From IMG/VR virus record IMGVR_UViG_3300021076_000168, positions 1 through 27,945 of that record: a DNA stretch of 27,945 nt. One strand, 5' to 3'. Position numbers and translations under genes: made by a program. The notes below the pieces were generated by a model. It had not been told where the DNA came from. It saw only the letters and a list, made by a program, of their open reading frames with translations, and made no database searches. This stretch comes from a virus. Shown piece after piece: positions 1 to 8,394 of the stretch (its first letter is position 1; each line of letters begins with the position of its first letter).

Positions 1-1
1 A

Positions 2-100
2 GCGGGTTCACAACCTACTGTGTTAGTTATAGGTAGAGCAATTGAAGCAGGAGCTTCTGGACAAGTATTTTGTTTCCAGAACTTCTTCTTCTTGTATTAA
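2..100 (+). CDS. Probable capsid cement/decoration protein, C-terminal fragment
   Basis: An open frame enters from the left edge and stops at TAA 98-100, giving the last 32 residues of a protein. The piece runs through a GRAIEAGASGQ stretch and ends in a short phenylalanine-rich tail. The pattern G-[RI]-A-[IL]-E-A-x-A-x-G-[QE]-[VI] is the usual C-terminal end of DUF2190-like capsid cement proteins, which bind the outside of the shell and lie just before the major capsid gene, as here. The start and most of the gene are outside the window. The family call rests on this short motif and on position only. Confidence 0.5.
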   Translation, partial: AGSQPTVLVIGRAIEAGASGQVFCFQNFFFLY

Positions 101-134
101 GGTAAAACAAAGAAAGGTATAGAGAATATAAATT

Positions 135-1061
135 ATGGATGGCCAATTATACATAGATGCTCCACTAACAAGTTTTAGTCAGCAGTATCGAAATGAACCA
201 GAGGGATTCATTCAGGATGTAGTAGCACCAGTTGTTCTTGTAGAAAAGAAAACCGGTAAATACGCTTACTACCCTAAGTCAAATTTGAAAGCTCCTGTTA
301 ACAGTATTCGTACTGGTGAAGGCAAAACAGCGCGAGCTAATTTCCAAGTTCAATGGAAGAGTTACACAGAGCTAAATGAACATGCTCTAAAAGACGGTAT
401 TACTAAGGATGAGTATGATATGTACCAAGATCCACTAGATCCTGAACAGGATACAGTAGCTTATTTAATGGATCAGTTACAAATCGAGCGAGAGATCGAA
501 CTTAATACCGTTATTACTAATACATCAATCGTTACTCAATATGCTGCGCCATCAACACAATGGAATGCAACTACTGGTGCTGGATCACCATTCCTAGATA
601 TTGAAGCTGGTATTAACCAGATGCAAATCTATGGTCTACGTGCTCCAAATACAGTTGTTATGGGTTACTACGTATGGAGTCAGTTAAAGAACCATCCTGA
701 TTTACTTGACCGTGTTAAGTATTCTCAACTTGGAACTCTTACAACTGAACTATTTACTGGTTTGTTTGAAGGTATTAGCAGAACTGTTGTGGCTCGTGCA
801 GCTTATGACTCTGCCGCAGAAGGTGTTACTGCTTCAAACACTTACATCATTGGTAAGAACCTTTGGTTGATCTATAGTTCTCCATCACCAAAACTTCGAT
901 CAGTAAACTTCATGCATACATTAGTACTTAAAGATGGTCGTTACGTTGACTCTTGGCCAATAATTGATAGAAAAACCACTTACTTCCGAGTAAATGATTA
1001 CTACTCTCAGTTTGTTGTCGGTCCTGAAGCAATTTACATGATTCAAGGGGCTGTAGCCTAG
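135..1061 (+). CDS. Major capsid protein
   Basis: A 308-residue protein likely to form the icosahedral shell (HK97 fold). The N-terminal part, residues 15-60, has the typical layout of this capsid group: a phrase for leaving the N-arm (EGFIQDVVAPVV), then a KKTGKYAYYPKSNL segment followed by a charged loop. A long acidic helix with DPLDPEQD lies near residues 97-106, and a compact beta-rich C-terminal half follows. No scaffold or protease domain is fused to it. The ATG at 135 is 34 bases after the previous stop, with a GAAAGG-type ribosome site upstream. Length and position next to a cement protein and before connector genes agree with the call. Confidence 0.8.
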   Translation: MDGQLYIDAPLTSFSQQYRNEPEGFIQDVVAPVVLVEKKTGKYAYYPKSNLKAPVNSIRTGEGKTARANFQVQWKSYTELNEHALKDGITKDEYDMYQDPLDPEQDTVAYLMDQLQIEREIELNTVITNTSIVTQYAAPSTQWNATTGAGSPFLDIEAGINQMQIYGLRAPNTVVMGYYVWSQLKNHPDLLDRVKYSQLGTLTTELFTGLFEGISRTVVARAAYDSAAEGVTASNTYIIGKNLWLIYSSPSPKLRSVNFMHTLVLKDGRYVDSWPIIDRKTTYFRVNDYYSQFVVGPEAIYMIQGAVA

Positions 1062-1074
1062 AAAGGATCGTAAA

Positions 1075-1578
1075 ATGGGAGTTTTCTCAAAGTTCTTAGG
1101 TCAAATTGGTGTATCTGGTAATTTCAATAACCCAGCCTACTTAGGTCCTACTTATATGCTTGAACCTGTAGTAGCTATTACAGCGGCTAATACTAACCTA
1201 GTAGCCGCGGCTGCTTCAACTTGGTATACGGTCGCACCAGCGGCTGCAACACAAATAAACTTGCCAGTACCTCTAATTGGTGTGCAATACACATTCGTAG
1301 TAACTACATCAGCAACTGGAACTAATACGCTTAAATGGCTAACCGATTCTGCATCAACCTTTATTCAGGGAACTGATATAATTGCAACAGTCGGTGGAGC
1401 ATCTACTATCTTTCAAGGTAATGGAACAAGCCATAGATCATTTAACTGTAATGGAACCACTACCGGTGGATTAATCGGTACTACATTAACATTCACTGCA
1501 TTAACAACTACAAGTTGGCAAGTAACCGCTCAGAACTTTGGTTCTGGGTCATTAGCAACTTCATTTGGAACATCTTAG
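1075..1578 (+). CDS. Beta-rich virion protein, unknown, possible capsid decoration
   Basis: A 167-residue protein directly after the capsid gene, with an AAAGGA ribosome site 7 bases before ATG. After about 30 residues it becomes rich in Thr, Ala, Gly and Ser with alternating hydrophobic residues, as in all-beta virion proteins. A central part (about residues 55-110) contains VQYTFVV and GTDIIATVGGAST. The C-terminal part has TTTSWQVTAQNFGSG, resembling the last strands of phage decoration and fibre head domains, where a conserved Trp precedes the end. I do not recognise a named family. Its position and composition suggest a structural protein exposed on the head. Confidence 0.6.
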   Translation: MGVFSKFLGQIGVSGNFNNPAYLGPTYMLEPVVAITAANTNLVAAAASTWYTVAPAAATQINLPVPLIGVQYTFVVTTSATGTNTLKWLTDSASTFIQGTDIIATVGGASTIFQGNGTSHRSFNCNGTTTGGLIGTTLTFTALTTTSWQVTAQNFGSGSLATSFGTS

Positions 1579-1596
1579 GAAAGGAATTAATAGAAA

Positions 1597-2019
1597 ATGC
1601 CAAATTTAAAAATTTTAAGTAACGTAATCCATAACGGAATCGTTTTAAAACAAGGCGTTGTAGTATCTGATTCACAACAAGATATTGAAAGCGTAGCACA
1701 AGATTTAATAGCAAGAGGGTTAGTAAAAGAAACTACTGAACCTGTAACCCACACAATGACACTAGTAAATGGTGCTCAGGAACCACTACCAGTTAATGCA
1801 TCTACAAACGATGGTCAAGCACCTAATGCTGAACAAGATGATGCCGCTAAAGCACGAGCTAAGGCAGATCAAATTGCAGCTGATAAGCAAACTCAGAAAC
1901 AAGTAAATGATCAGGCACAAAAAGAAGCAGAAACAGTTACAGTTAGTCCCACACCCGATGCTGTAAAAGAAGCTGGTCCTACAAACGAGGAAATTCAAGC
2001 CTCAGTAGCTAATCAATAA
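1597..2019 (+). CDS. Small head-module protein with disordered C-terminus
   Basis: A 140-residue protein. Residues 1-45 form a small globular domain with a VIHNGIVLKQGVVV hairpin and a helix ending in LIARGLVKE. This resembles the short domain of many phage head proteins in which a hairpin is followed by a helix and a final turn (similar in look to DUF7210), although I cannot confirm the family. From about residue 55 on the protein is rich in Ala, Gln, Lys, Asp, Pro and Thr and is probably disordered. The start has a GGAAAGGAATTAATAG-type leader. Function unknown. It probably takes part in virion assembly. Confidence 0.55.
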   Translation: MPNLKILSNVIHNGIVLKQGVVVSDSQQDIESVAQDLIARGLVKETTEPVTHTMTLVNGAQEPLPVNASTNDGQAPNAEQDDAAKARAKADQIAADKQTQKQVNDQAQKEAETVTVSPTPDAVKEAGPTNEEIQASVANQ

Positions 2020-2041
2020 TTAAAAACAAAGGAAATGAATT

Positions 2042-2482
2042 ATGGCACAAGGTTCAACAACTGCTTTAGCATATGATTACACTACAAAAGCTGAAAGAGT
2101 TGAAGTTGTGGCTAGTTCAGGTGGTGGAGCAACAGCTTATACATATTTAAATGTTGCTACATCCACTAATGCAACCTTAGTTCAAGCTGGATCTCATAGC
2201 GGATTTAGTATTCAAGTTTTCAATATTGGAACAGTAGTAGCATTTCTAAAACTTTATAACAAAGCTACACAACCAATACCTGGTACTGATACACCTGTAA
2301 AAAACATTGCTATTCCTATACCTATTACTGGTCAAGGTGCTGCTGGTGTAGTAATTAATGTACCTTCAGGAGTTCAATTCCCATTGGGAATTGGATTTGC
2401 TATTACTGGTGCTGTTGCATTACTTGATAACACTAATGTTACTGCAGCTAACACAATCCTATTGAACTTAGACTGGTTGTAA
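2042..2482 (+). CDS. Beta-rich virion protein, unknown
   Basis: A 146-residue protein with a good AAAGGAAATGAATT leader before ATG. It is dominated by Ala, Thr, Val, Gly and Ile with alternating patterns, no Cys, and a conserved-looking middle part, FSIQVFNIGTVVAFLKLYN, followed by PIPITGQGAAGVVINVP. This design, an N-terminal hairpin, a hydrophobic beta segment with a sentence-like 'NIG...LKLYNKAT...PG' pattern and a final L-N-L-x-W-L strand, is common for small trimeric decoration or base domains of phage structural proteins. The next gene starts 1 base after its stop, so the two are probably translated together. The family is not certain. Confidence 0.55.
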   Translation: MAQGSTTALAYDYTTKAERVEVVASSGGGATAYTYLNVATSTNATLVQAGSHSGFSIQVFNIGTVVAFLKLYNKATQPIPGTDTPVKNIAIPIPITGQGAAGVVINVPSGVQFPLGIGFAITGAVALLDNTNVTAANTILLNLDWL

Positions 2483-2483
2483 A

Positions 2484-3224
2484 ATGAATCCCTGGCCTAT
2501 AACTAGTCCGCAACAAGCAACTCTAACTGGCAATGTCGCTGGTGCTACTACCAGTGTTAAAGCTTTTGGATCTAATACAACTACTGGTAACTTTCTAGCT
2601 ATTGTATTTCAGACTCAAAATGGTGGAGCTGTTACTGTTGCGGATAATGTTAATGGTTCATGGTCAAATGCATTAACTAATATCCAGTCAAACAACGGTA
2701 ACTACAATATCTTTTACAAAGAGAATGTAACAGGTGGAGCTACTACTGTAACTGTTACCTGTCCAAGTAGTGATTATATTACTGGTGTGATCTATGAATT
2801 TAACGGTGTGACTACTTCAGGATCATTCTATGAAGCTATGAATAACCAATCACAATTAACTAGTGGAACAAATATAGCAGTACTACCATCTGGAAACCCC
2901 TGGAACGCAACTAGCACTTCTTCAGAGCTAGTTATAGTCGGAATGTTCCATAATAATAGCTCGACAACTGTTGCTGTGGATAATCCTAATGGATATTCAG
3001 GCTTTGTTAATCAGTTAGGTAGTTATCAGACTGGTTTTTCAGGTGGAGTTACAGCTTCAGCTTGGTATAACTCAACCAACGGTACTCAACCAACATTAAA
3101 CTTTGCTTTTGATGCTAGTTCATCAGGTGCAGATTATACAAATAATGTAATGGCTATATTTTCAGCTCAAGGAAGTACACTGTTTGTTCCACAACCTGCT
3201 CTTGGTACTTTGGGTGTTGGATAG
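2484..3224 (+). CDS. Secreted-type beta-sandwich protein, probable head fibre or decoration
   Basis: A 246-residue protein with the pattern TTTGNFLAIVFQTQ...VTVADNVNGSW...YNIFYKENVTGGATTVTVTC...YITGVIYEFNGV. This is a widespread beta-sandwich repeat seen in phage and bacterial surface proteins: a core strand 'G-N-x-L-A-I', a 'D-x-x-G-N-x-W' turn, then 'Y-x-x-N-x-T-G-G-A-T-T-V-T-V' and 'E-F-x-G-V'. The rest, about residues 115-240, looks like the completion of the same jelly-roll fold. It has no signal peptide, as expected for a virion protein. The ATG follows the previous stop by 1 base with no separate ribosome site, suggesting coupled translation. Confidence 0.6.
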   Translation: MNPWPITSPQQATLTGNVAGATTSVKAFGSNTTTGNFLAIVFQTQNGGAVTVADNVNGSWSNALTNIQSNNGNYNIFYKENVTGGATTVTVTCPSSDYITGVIYEFNGVTTSGSFYEAMNNQSQLTSGTNIAVLPSGNPWNATSTSSELVIVGMFHNNSSTTVAVDNPNGYSGFVNQLGSYQTGFSGGVTASAWYNSTNGTQPTLNFAFDASSSGADYTNNVMAIFSAQGSTLFVPQPALGTLGVG

Positions 3225-3259
3225 TTAAAATTAATTATGATAAGATAGGCATAAGTATT

Positions 3260-3895
3260 ATGAAAAATAATAAACATTCCAAAGACATTAAACTTCCGTT
3301 AATCGGTAGAGTTGGTGTTCATCACGAAACATCAGGTTCTGGTGTTGGCGATCTTAAGGGTAATTTATTCTTTGGCACTAATTTACAGATTCAAGTGCTA
3401 AGAAATGGCGTACCACTTAAGAACAAAGAAACCATCAAGAGATGGGCTAGATTTTGGAATAACATTAGAGCTAATGAGACTATTTATAATGTAGGATCAG
3501 GAACTGTAGTTTATGCAGGTGTTAGATTGATGTCTCAAGATACAGCAGTATCTGCAGGAGCAGCAGCTCTAAATGTATTTAAGTATCATGGTGTCGGTAC
3601 AGGTGTAACCGCAAGTACATCAACTGATACAGCATTACAAACAGCTATTGGTACAACAGCAACAGCAGGTACTAATGTAAACGCTGGTGCAAGTCCTAAC
3701 GCTACAGTTACATCAACCGCAACAGTAGGTCCTTTCGGAAGTCCTTATGCAGTAACTGAATGGGGATTATTCAACCAAGCAACACTATCTGGTGCTACTA
3801 TGTTTGATCACTTAGTATTCGCAGCTATTAACTTAGCAGCTACTACTGATACAATAGTAATAACATTTACACTAACACTAACTTCAGGGAGTTAA
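3260..3895 (+). CDS. Phage structural protein (virion surface, GTG-T/EWGLF type)
   Basis: A 211-residue protein with a motif set I recognise from many phage structural proteins of unknown role: NVGSGTVVYAGVRLMSQD, then FKYHGVGTGVTASTSTDTAL, then a linker rich in Thr and Ala, then AVTEWGLFNQAT and a closing strand DTIVITFTLTL. In those relatives the segment before the EWG motif binds a polar loop, and the last strand completes a beta barrel. About 70 basic N-terminal residues contain NNKHSKDIKLP and a Trp-rich helix (KRWARFWNN), which may anchor it to the capsid. It lies inside the head-module block of surface proteins. Confidence 0.6.
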   Translation: MKNNKHSKDIKLPLIGRVGVHHETSGSGVGDLKGNLFFGTNLQIQVLRNGVPLKNKETIKRWARFWNNIRANETIYNVGSGTVVYAGVRLMSQDTAVSAGAAALNVFKYHGVGTGVTASTSTDTALQTAIGTTATAGTNVNAGASPNATVTSTATVGPFGSPYAVTEWGLFNQATLSGATMFDHLVFAAINLAATTDTIVITFTLTLTSGS

Positions 3896-3900
3896 AAACT

Positions 3901-4191
3901 ATGGCAAATAATTTTGTAATAATGGGTGATGATGGTGAAGGAAACGCAACTGTCAGAATGTTTGTTAATGGACAGCCTTATGATGAAATTTTCCAATATG
4001 TAGTTCCAGTATCTGCAGAAAATCAATTAACACCTATAGTAAATACTAGAATGACTGCACTTGCTGCAGCTCCACCTGCTACATCTGTTGATACACCTAC
4101 AATTGAAACCCCTGAAACATTGACTCCAACTGTTGCTGATGAAGAAGTCGCAACTGATCCAGCTAACATTGGAGCTAAACCAGCTAGTTAA
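3901..4191 (+). CDS. Small acidic protein with Pro/Thr-rich tail, unknown
   Basis: A 96-residue protein starting 5 bases after the previous stop. Residues 1-45 form a short beta-type domain (FVIMGDDGEGNATVRMFVNG, then a hairpin). Residues 55-96 are rich in Pro, Thr, Ala and Glu and are probably disordered. No family is recognised. The N-terminal segment FVIMGDDGEGNATVRM looks like one small sandwich motif. Tight spacing to the genes on both sides puts it in the same late operon. It may be a chaperone-like or linker component of the surface proteins around it. Confidence 0.45.
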   Translation: MANNFVIMGDDGEGNATVRMFVNGQPYDEIFQYVVPVSAENQLTPIVNTRMTALAAAPPATSVDTPTIETPETLTPTVADEEVATDPANIGAKPAS

Positions 4192-4231
4192 AAATTTTAA
4201 TAAATAAGTATTCGATAGGAGAATATAGAAA

Positions 4232-4759
4232 ATGGCACGACAAACATGGAATCAGGTTCTAGTAGTAGCAGAAACATCAGGAGCTGCATATACTAACTCA
4301 ACCGCAGCAACATCAATATTACCAACACCAGCAGTATTTACATTACCTGCTAACCTTTTTGATATCGGTGTATCACTAAGGATTAAAGCATCAGGTCAGA
4401 TTTCAACAACAGGTACACCAACACTTACACTTTCACACTATCTTGCAGGTGCTACTTGGGTAGCTTCACAGGCTATAACAACTGGTTCAGGTATGACATC
4501 AGTTACTTGGACATATGAGAATGTTATTACAGTTAGGGCTATCGGTAACGGTACTACAGCTAACGCAATGTTTGTTGGTCAAGCAATGGGTATCGGTGGT
4601 GCTGGTCTTATGACTGCAATTCCTGCAACATCTCCAACTGTTTCTTCAGGATTTAACTCAACACAGGCTAACGCTTTAGACTTTTACGCAACTTGGGGTA
4701 CAGCTTCAGCTTCAAACACTATTACACTAGTAACTTACACAGTCGAATTGCTCAACTAG
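4232..4759 (+). CDS. Phage structural protein of the LPANLFDIG type
   Basis: A 175-residue protein whose layout I know from many phage structural proteins, especially of actinobacterial phages: an N-terminal strand with AYTNSTAATSILP, the motif FTLPANLFDIGVSLRIKASG, then a beta strand pair (PTLTLSHYLAG), a 'TWTYENVITVRAIGNG' region, an AMFVGQAMGIG turn and a closing ALDFYATWGTAS...ITLVTYTVELLN. The fold is probably an all-beta sandwich and the function is virion surface decoration or attachment. A GATAGGAGAAT leader stands before ATG. Confidence in the family resemblance is fairly high, but the biochemical role is unknown. Confidence 0.65.
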   Translation: MARQTWNQVLVVAETSGAAYTNSTAATSILPTPAVFTLPANLFDIGVSLRIKASGQISTTGTPTLTLSHYLAGATWVASQAITTGSGMTSVTWTYENVITVRAIGNGTTANAMFVGQAMGIGGAGLMTAIPATSPTVSSGFNSTQANALDFYATWGTASASNTITLVTYTVELLN

Positions 4760-4780
4760 TAGAAAGGTAAACTCCTTTCT

Positions 4781-7700
4781 ATGTATCCTAATACAAATCT
4801 AGGAACACCAGGTCTTGGTCCACCTGATCTAGCAAAATTTCAGGCGGATTCAAGATCAACTACCAATTCAGGGTTTAACTATCTAGGTGGTTATCGCTAT
4901 AATTTAATTCCTAATCCAAACTTTGAAACTAATACAGGTAACTGGCAAGGTGCAGGAATCGGAACATTAACAGTAACTCAAGATAGTAACTATTCTTATG
5001 CAGGAAAATATAGTTTAAGACTCGTACAAACAACAGGCAATGTTGATAGTTATGCTTTATTAAGATTTAATAATCTACCACCTGGAGTATATACATTTTC
5101 AGCATATGCATACATTAGTTCATACACTAGTGGAGCAAGTAATAATAGATTGATGCTAGTCGCTGCTGGTTCACAATCAATACCTGTAAATATAGTTGAA
5201 TTAGATAATGCAGCACCTATTGTTGGTCAATGGGTTAGATATAGTATTACTACTACTGTAACTGCTAGTAACTTCTTGCAAGTAAGGTTATATGCACCAC
5301 AGGGCACAATAAATTGGGATAATGTGATGCTTGAACCATCAGCAACTCTTGGAGATTATTTTGATGGTTTAAATCAAGCACAAAACTATCATTCACAATG
5401 GCTAGGAACTCCGAATCTATCATCATCTTACGCAATATTAACACCAGGTGCTAATACAGGATCTACAGCGATTCCTTTATCTACAAATGTATTTCCTGGT
5501 CTAAGTCCTAATCTATTTCAATTTGCTGGTGTAGATCGCAGATCAACAGAGACAACAGGATTAAGTCAGCTAGGTAGAACTAACATGCTAGTTAATCCAG
5601 GCTTTGTTGGTAGTACAGGATGGGGATTAGGAATTAACGGTGGGAATGGTGTAATAAGTTATAGCCAAACTAACCCTGCTAATTTAACTTCATATTCAGC
5701 TAAAGTAACCTTTTCAACTGCTACTGCTTTTCTTCATCAGAATGTGAACATATTAAATAGTCATACTTATACTGTTAGTGTTTGGGTATATATTGCCACT
5801 AACTCAGGTAATGGAACACCTAGAATAACTATTGATGGATCTACCACTACATCATTTATTGGTGGTCCTTTAGTGGCTAGTGGAACACCGAGTATTGGTT
5901 CATGGCAAAAAATAACCAATACATTTACCATCCCAACTGGCGGTATTTACTCAACTAATACTGCAACAGGTGGAGTAATGCTAACTAATGTTGTTCAGGT
6001 GATATTTGATTTTACTTCATCAGCAAACACTGTTTTATATTGGGCTAATCCAATGATGGAAGATGTCACTTTTCTATCTAGTCCAAACACATATTTTGAT
6101 GGCAGTTATCCATTACAGAATTATTTAACTAGTTGGCTAGGTGCACCATATGTTTCACAGTCTTTTGCACTATATGCACCAGGAGTAAATGCAGGTAATA
6201 CAGAATTGACTCAATTTAATAGTGTATTCCCAAGCTTCACTCCTGAGATTGAACAATTTGTTAGTGATCCTAGATCTCCAATAAATTCAGTTAATTTACC
6301 AGTTCCAATAGCAGGTTCTATTACAACTTATGGACTTCAATTTGATGGTTCGCAAAACTATGTATCACTAGGTACAATGGGTAATTTTGGTCAAAACTTA
6401 GCACAAGGTTTCTATGCTAGTTTCAATATTAATACAACATATACAGGCGGTCAGGGTAATATATTCGGAACAGTAAATGTTAATACTACCGTAGTTTTAG
6501 GTGTTTATCTTACAGCTACTACTTTAGTAATTAGATATAGAGATAATGTTGGCAACGAATTACAAGCATCATGTTTATCAGCTAGTATAGCGAATGGTAA
6601 TAATAATTTAGTAACTATTACAGCTAATCTATCAACAAACACAGTTATCTTTACTGTAAATGGTAAAACATTAAACACTTCATATGTTTTTCAGCAAACA
6701 CCATCTAGTTTTATAAACTTTGCATATCCTATGGTTATAGGTGCTTGGAATTTAAGGGGTGTTATTAGTAGCTTTTTGTCTGGAACAATTACTAACTTCC
6801 AAATCGGCACATCTCCTACTAATTTATATGGTTCTTACGCCATGCAAGAAAACGGTGGAACTACAATCTATGATAATTCAGGTTATCAGAATAATGGTAC
6901 TTTAACAGGTACACCAGTTCCTGCATGGGCTTTAATGCAATCATTATTAACTGCACCTACTTATGTAAACTTTGATCCACCAGGTATAAATCCAATGGGT
7001 ACATGGGGAACTAATTTCTTGCCTGATGGTAGGAGTACACAGACTACTGGATTACCACCGCCACAATATGCAATAACTTCTTTAGGTAGTGGTAGCATAT
7101 CAATAGCATTAAATAATAGTGTTATACAACAATCTCCTAGAAGTGCTTTAACGGTCATTGTTTGGTTCTACAATAATGCAACTAGTGGTAATCTTGGTAA
7201 CTTAATAAATGTACCAAATGGTTATGGATATGCTACAGAAGTTAATGGCTGGTTAATTACTCCTGCAGTTGGTAGACAATACTACTCACTAAATCATGGT
7301 AATCCTGTAATTCAGGGTAATTCTAATGGTTATGGTGCAGTTTATCAACAAACACTTCAAAATGCATTTACATGGGATGGTCAAACAATAATAGGTTATC
7401 TAAATGGCTTGAATCAAAATAATGTTGGAGAAGTCAATAGTAGTAATAGTGTAAAAGGATTTCTACTTACTCAATTACCTAATATTTGGACAATACCTAG
7501 TATGCCTGCAGGTTACTCTCTAAAAGATTTACAAATCTATAATGTTCCACTAACAGCTCAACAAATAGCTTTTCTATATCAAAATCCTAGCCAATTAGTT
7601 TCTGGTACACCACCGATATTATGGTTTCAGATGAATGAAGGACAGGGTAAAACTATTATTGATTCTATGAATGGTATTCAAGCTACTTTAACCAACTTCT

Positions 7701-8365
7701 CTTGGAGTCCATCAATAATAAATAGTCCTGCATACCCAATGGCACAAGGCAATGTTCCTACAACCGTATTTCCTGGTTCTCCGTTATCTGATATAAGTCA
7801 GATCCCTGATATAAGATCAACTCAAACAAACTTCATTGGCATAATAAATTACCTAAGTCTATACGCTATTCTTACTCCTATCGGTGTTATAGCTAACTCT
7901 ACACAAAAAACTTTGACCGCTATAATCACTCCTGTTGGAACAATTGCAAAGCAAACACTTAAATCTTTAATTGCTTCTATTACTCCATCTGGTTTATTCA
8001 CTAGCAGACAAACCAATAAGACATTAACTGCTAACATTACACCTACTGGTACAACATCCAAACAAACTAACAAATCAATGACAGGTAATATTACTCCTAG
8101 TGGATCTATTGCTAAATCTACTCATAAATCAGTCAGTGGATCGCTAACTCCATCAGGTCAACTTGCTAAAAAGATTAATAAATACCTAAGTGCTAGTATT
8201 ACTCCTTCAGGTAGTTTGAATACTCAATTACACCGTATAGCAGTAACAATCGGTAGAACAGCTAACTTCTTACGACAGAATCCATCAGATATAACTACTA
8301 TTACTCAAAGACCTTCAGATATAACTCAAACAAACCAAGATAATGAACAAACATATTTAGATTAA
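4781..8365 (+). CDS. Giant multi-lectin virion protein, probable head fibre/adhesin
   Basis: A 1194-residue modular protein. Residues about 41-200 and 269-445 are two similar carbohydrate-binding-like sandwiches (CBM4/9 look): each starts with a [LM]-x-x-N-P-x-F motif and ends in a YFDG...QNY/W-L-G-x-P segment typical of phage lectin proteins. Residues about 519-675 and 770-935 look like LamG/concanavalin-type lectin domains. A phrase resembling VFPG-x-SP...D-x-RST-x-TTG recurs about five times between modules. Residues about 1026-1152 hold seven tandem repeats (listed separately). The likely job is binding host surface glycans. It lies in the head block, before the connector gene, so head-fibre placement is inferred; a tail position cannot be excluded. 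Confidence 0.65.
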   Translation: MYPNTNLGTPGLGPPDLAKFQADSRSTTNSGFNYLGGYRYNLIPNPNFETNTGNWQGAGIGTLTVTQDSNYSYAGKYSLRLVQTTGNVDSYALLRFNNLPPGVYTFSAYAYISSYTSGASNNRLMLVAAGSQSIPVNIVELDNAAPIVGQWVRYSITTTVTASNFLQVRLYAPQGTINWDNVMLEPSATLGDYFDGLNQAQNYHSQWLGTPNLSSSYAILTPGANTGSTAIPLSTNVFPGLSPNLFQFAGVDRRSTETTGLSQLGRTNMLVNPGFVGSTGWGLGINGGNGVISYSQTNPANLTSYSAKVTFSTATAFLHQNVNILNSHTYTVSVWVYIATNSGNGTPRITIDGSTTTSFIGGPLVASGTPSIGSWQKITNTFTIPTGGIYSTNTATGGVMLTNVVQVIFDFTSSANTVLYWANPMMEDVTFLSSPNTYFDGSYPLQNYLTSWLGAPYVSQSFALYAPGVNAGNTELTQFNSVFPSFTPEIEQFVSDPRSPINSVNLPVPIAGSITTYGLQFDGSQNYVSLGTMGNFGQNLAQGFYASFNINTTYTGGQGNIFGTVNVNTTVVLGVYLTATTLVIRYRDNVGNELQASCLSASIANGNNNLVTITANLSTNTVIFTVNGKTLNTSYVFQQTPSSFINFAYPMVIGAWNLRGVISSFLSGTITNFQIGTSPTNLYGSYAMQENGGTTIYDNSGYQNNGTLTGTPVPAWALMQSLLTAPTYVNFDPPGINPMGTWGTNFLPDGRSTQTTGLPPPQYAITSLGSGSISIALNNSVIQQSPRSALTVIVWFYNNATSGNLGNLINVPNGYGYATEVNGWLITPAVGRQYYSLNHGNPVIQGNSNGYGAVYQQTLQNAFTWDGQTIIGYLNGLNQNNVGEVNSSNSVKGFLLTQLPNIWTIPSMPAGYSLKDLQIYNVPLTAQQIAFLYQNPSQLVSGTPPILWFQMNEGQGKTIIDSMNGIQATLTNFSWSPSIINSPAYPMAQGNVPTTVFPGSPLSDISQIPDIRSTQTNFIGIINYLSLYAILTPIGVIANSTQKTLTAIITPVGTIAKQTLKSLIASITPSGLFTSRQTNKTLTANITPTGTTSKQTNKSMTGNITPSGSIAKSTHKSVSGSLTPSGQLAKKINKYLSASITPSGSLNTQLHRIAVTIGRTANFLRQNPSDITTITQRPSDITQTNQDNEQTYLD
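4901..6250 (+). repeat. Tandem pair of CBM-like modules within the giant lectin
   Basis: Two related modules sit side by side at about 4901-5530 and 5585-6250. They share the beginning (asparagine-proline-x-phenylalanine), the YFDG segment, a WLG-x-P motif, an LTPGANTG/YAPGVNAG turn and a closing VFP-x-x-x-P phrase. They are diverged at DNA level, so this is an old duplication rather than a recent one. Boundaries are approximate and were judged by eye from the protein. Confidence 0.55.
7858..8240 (+). repeat. Seven tandem 18-19-residue ITPSG-type repeats
   Basis: The C-terminal part of the giant lectin has seven copies of a short unit with consensus [IL]TP-x-G-x-x-x-K-x-T-x-K-x-[LM]-[ST]-[AG]-x. 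Known phage proteins with the same unit are usually virion proteins, where it probably forms a regular beta stem. The copies differ at many positions, so recombination at DNA level looks old. A short, mixed tail with two PSDIT motifs follows. Confidence 0.7.
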
Positions 8366-8373
8366 GCTATAAT
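8344..8373 (+). promoter_or_regulatory. Candidate internal promoter before the connector gene
   Basis: A perfect TATAAT at 8368-8373 is preceded, after 18 bases, by TGAACA at 8344-8349 (4 of 6 matches to the -35 consensus). It straddles the end of the lectin gene and stands just before the connector gene. AT-rich DNA makes TATAAT common by chance, so this is only a candidate. Confidence 0.25.
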
Positions 8374-8394
8374 AAAACATAAGGATTAAAACGA

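Noticed and set aside
1508-1714. Minus-strand open frame of 68 codons opposite two late genes
   Set aside because: Overlaps two plus-strand genes with good ribosome sites and has a Leu/Phe/Arg-rich shadow composition.
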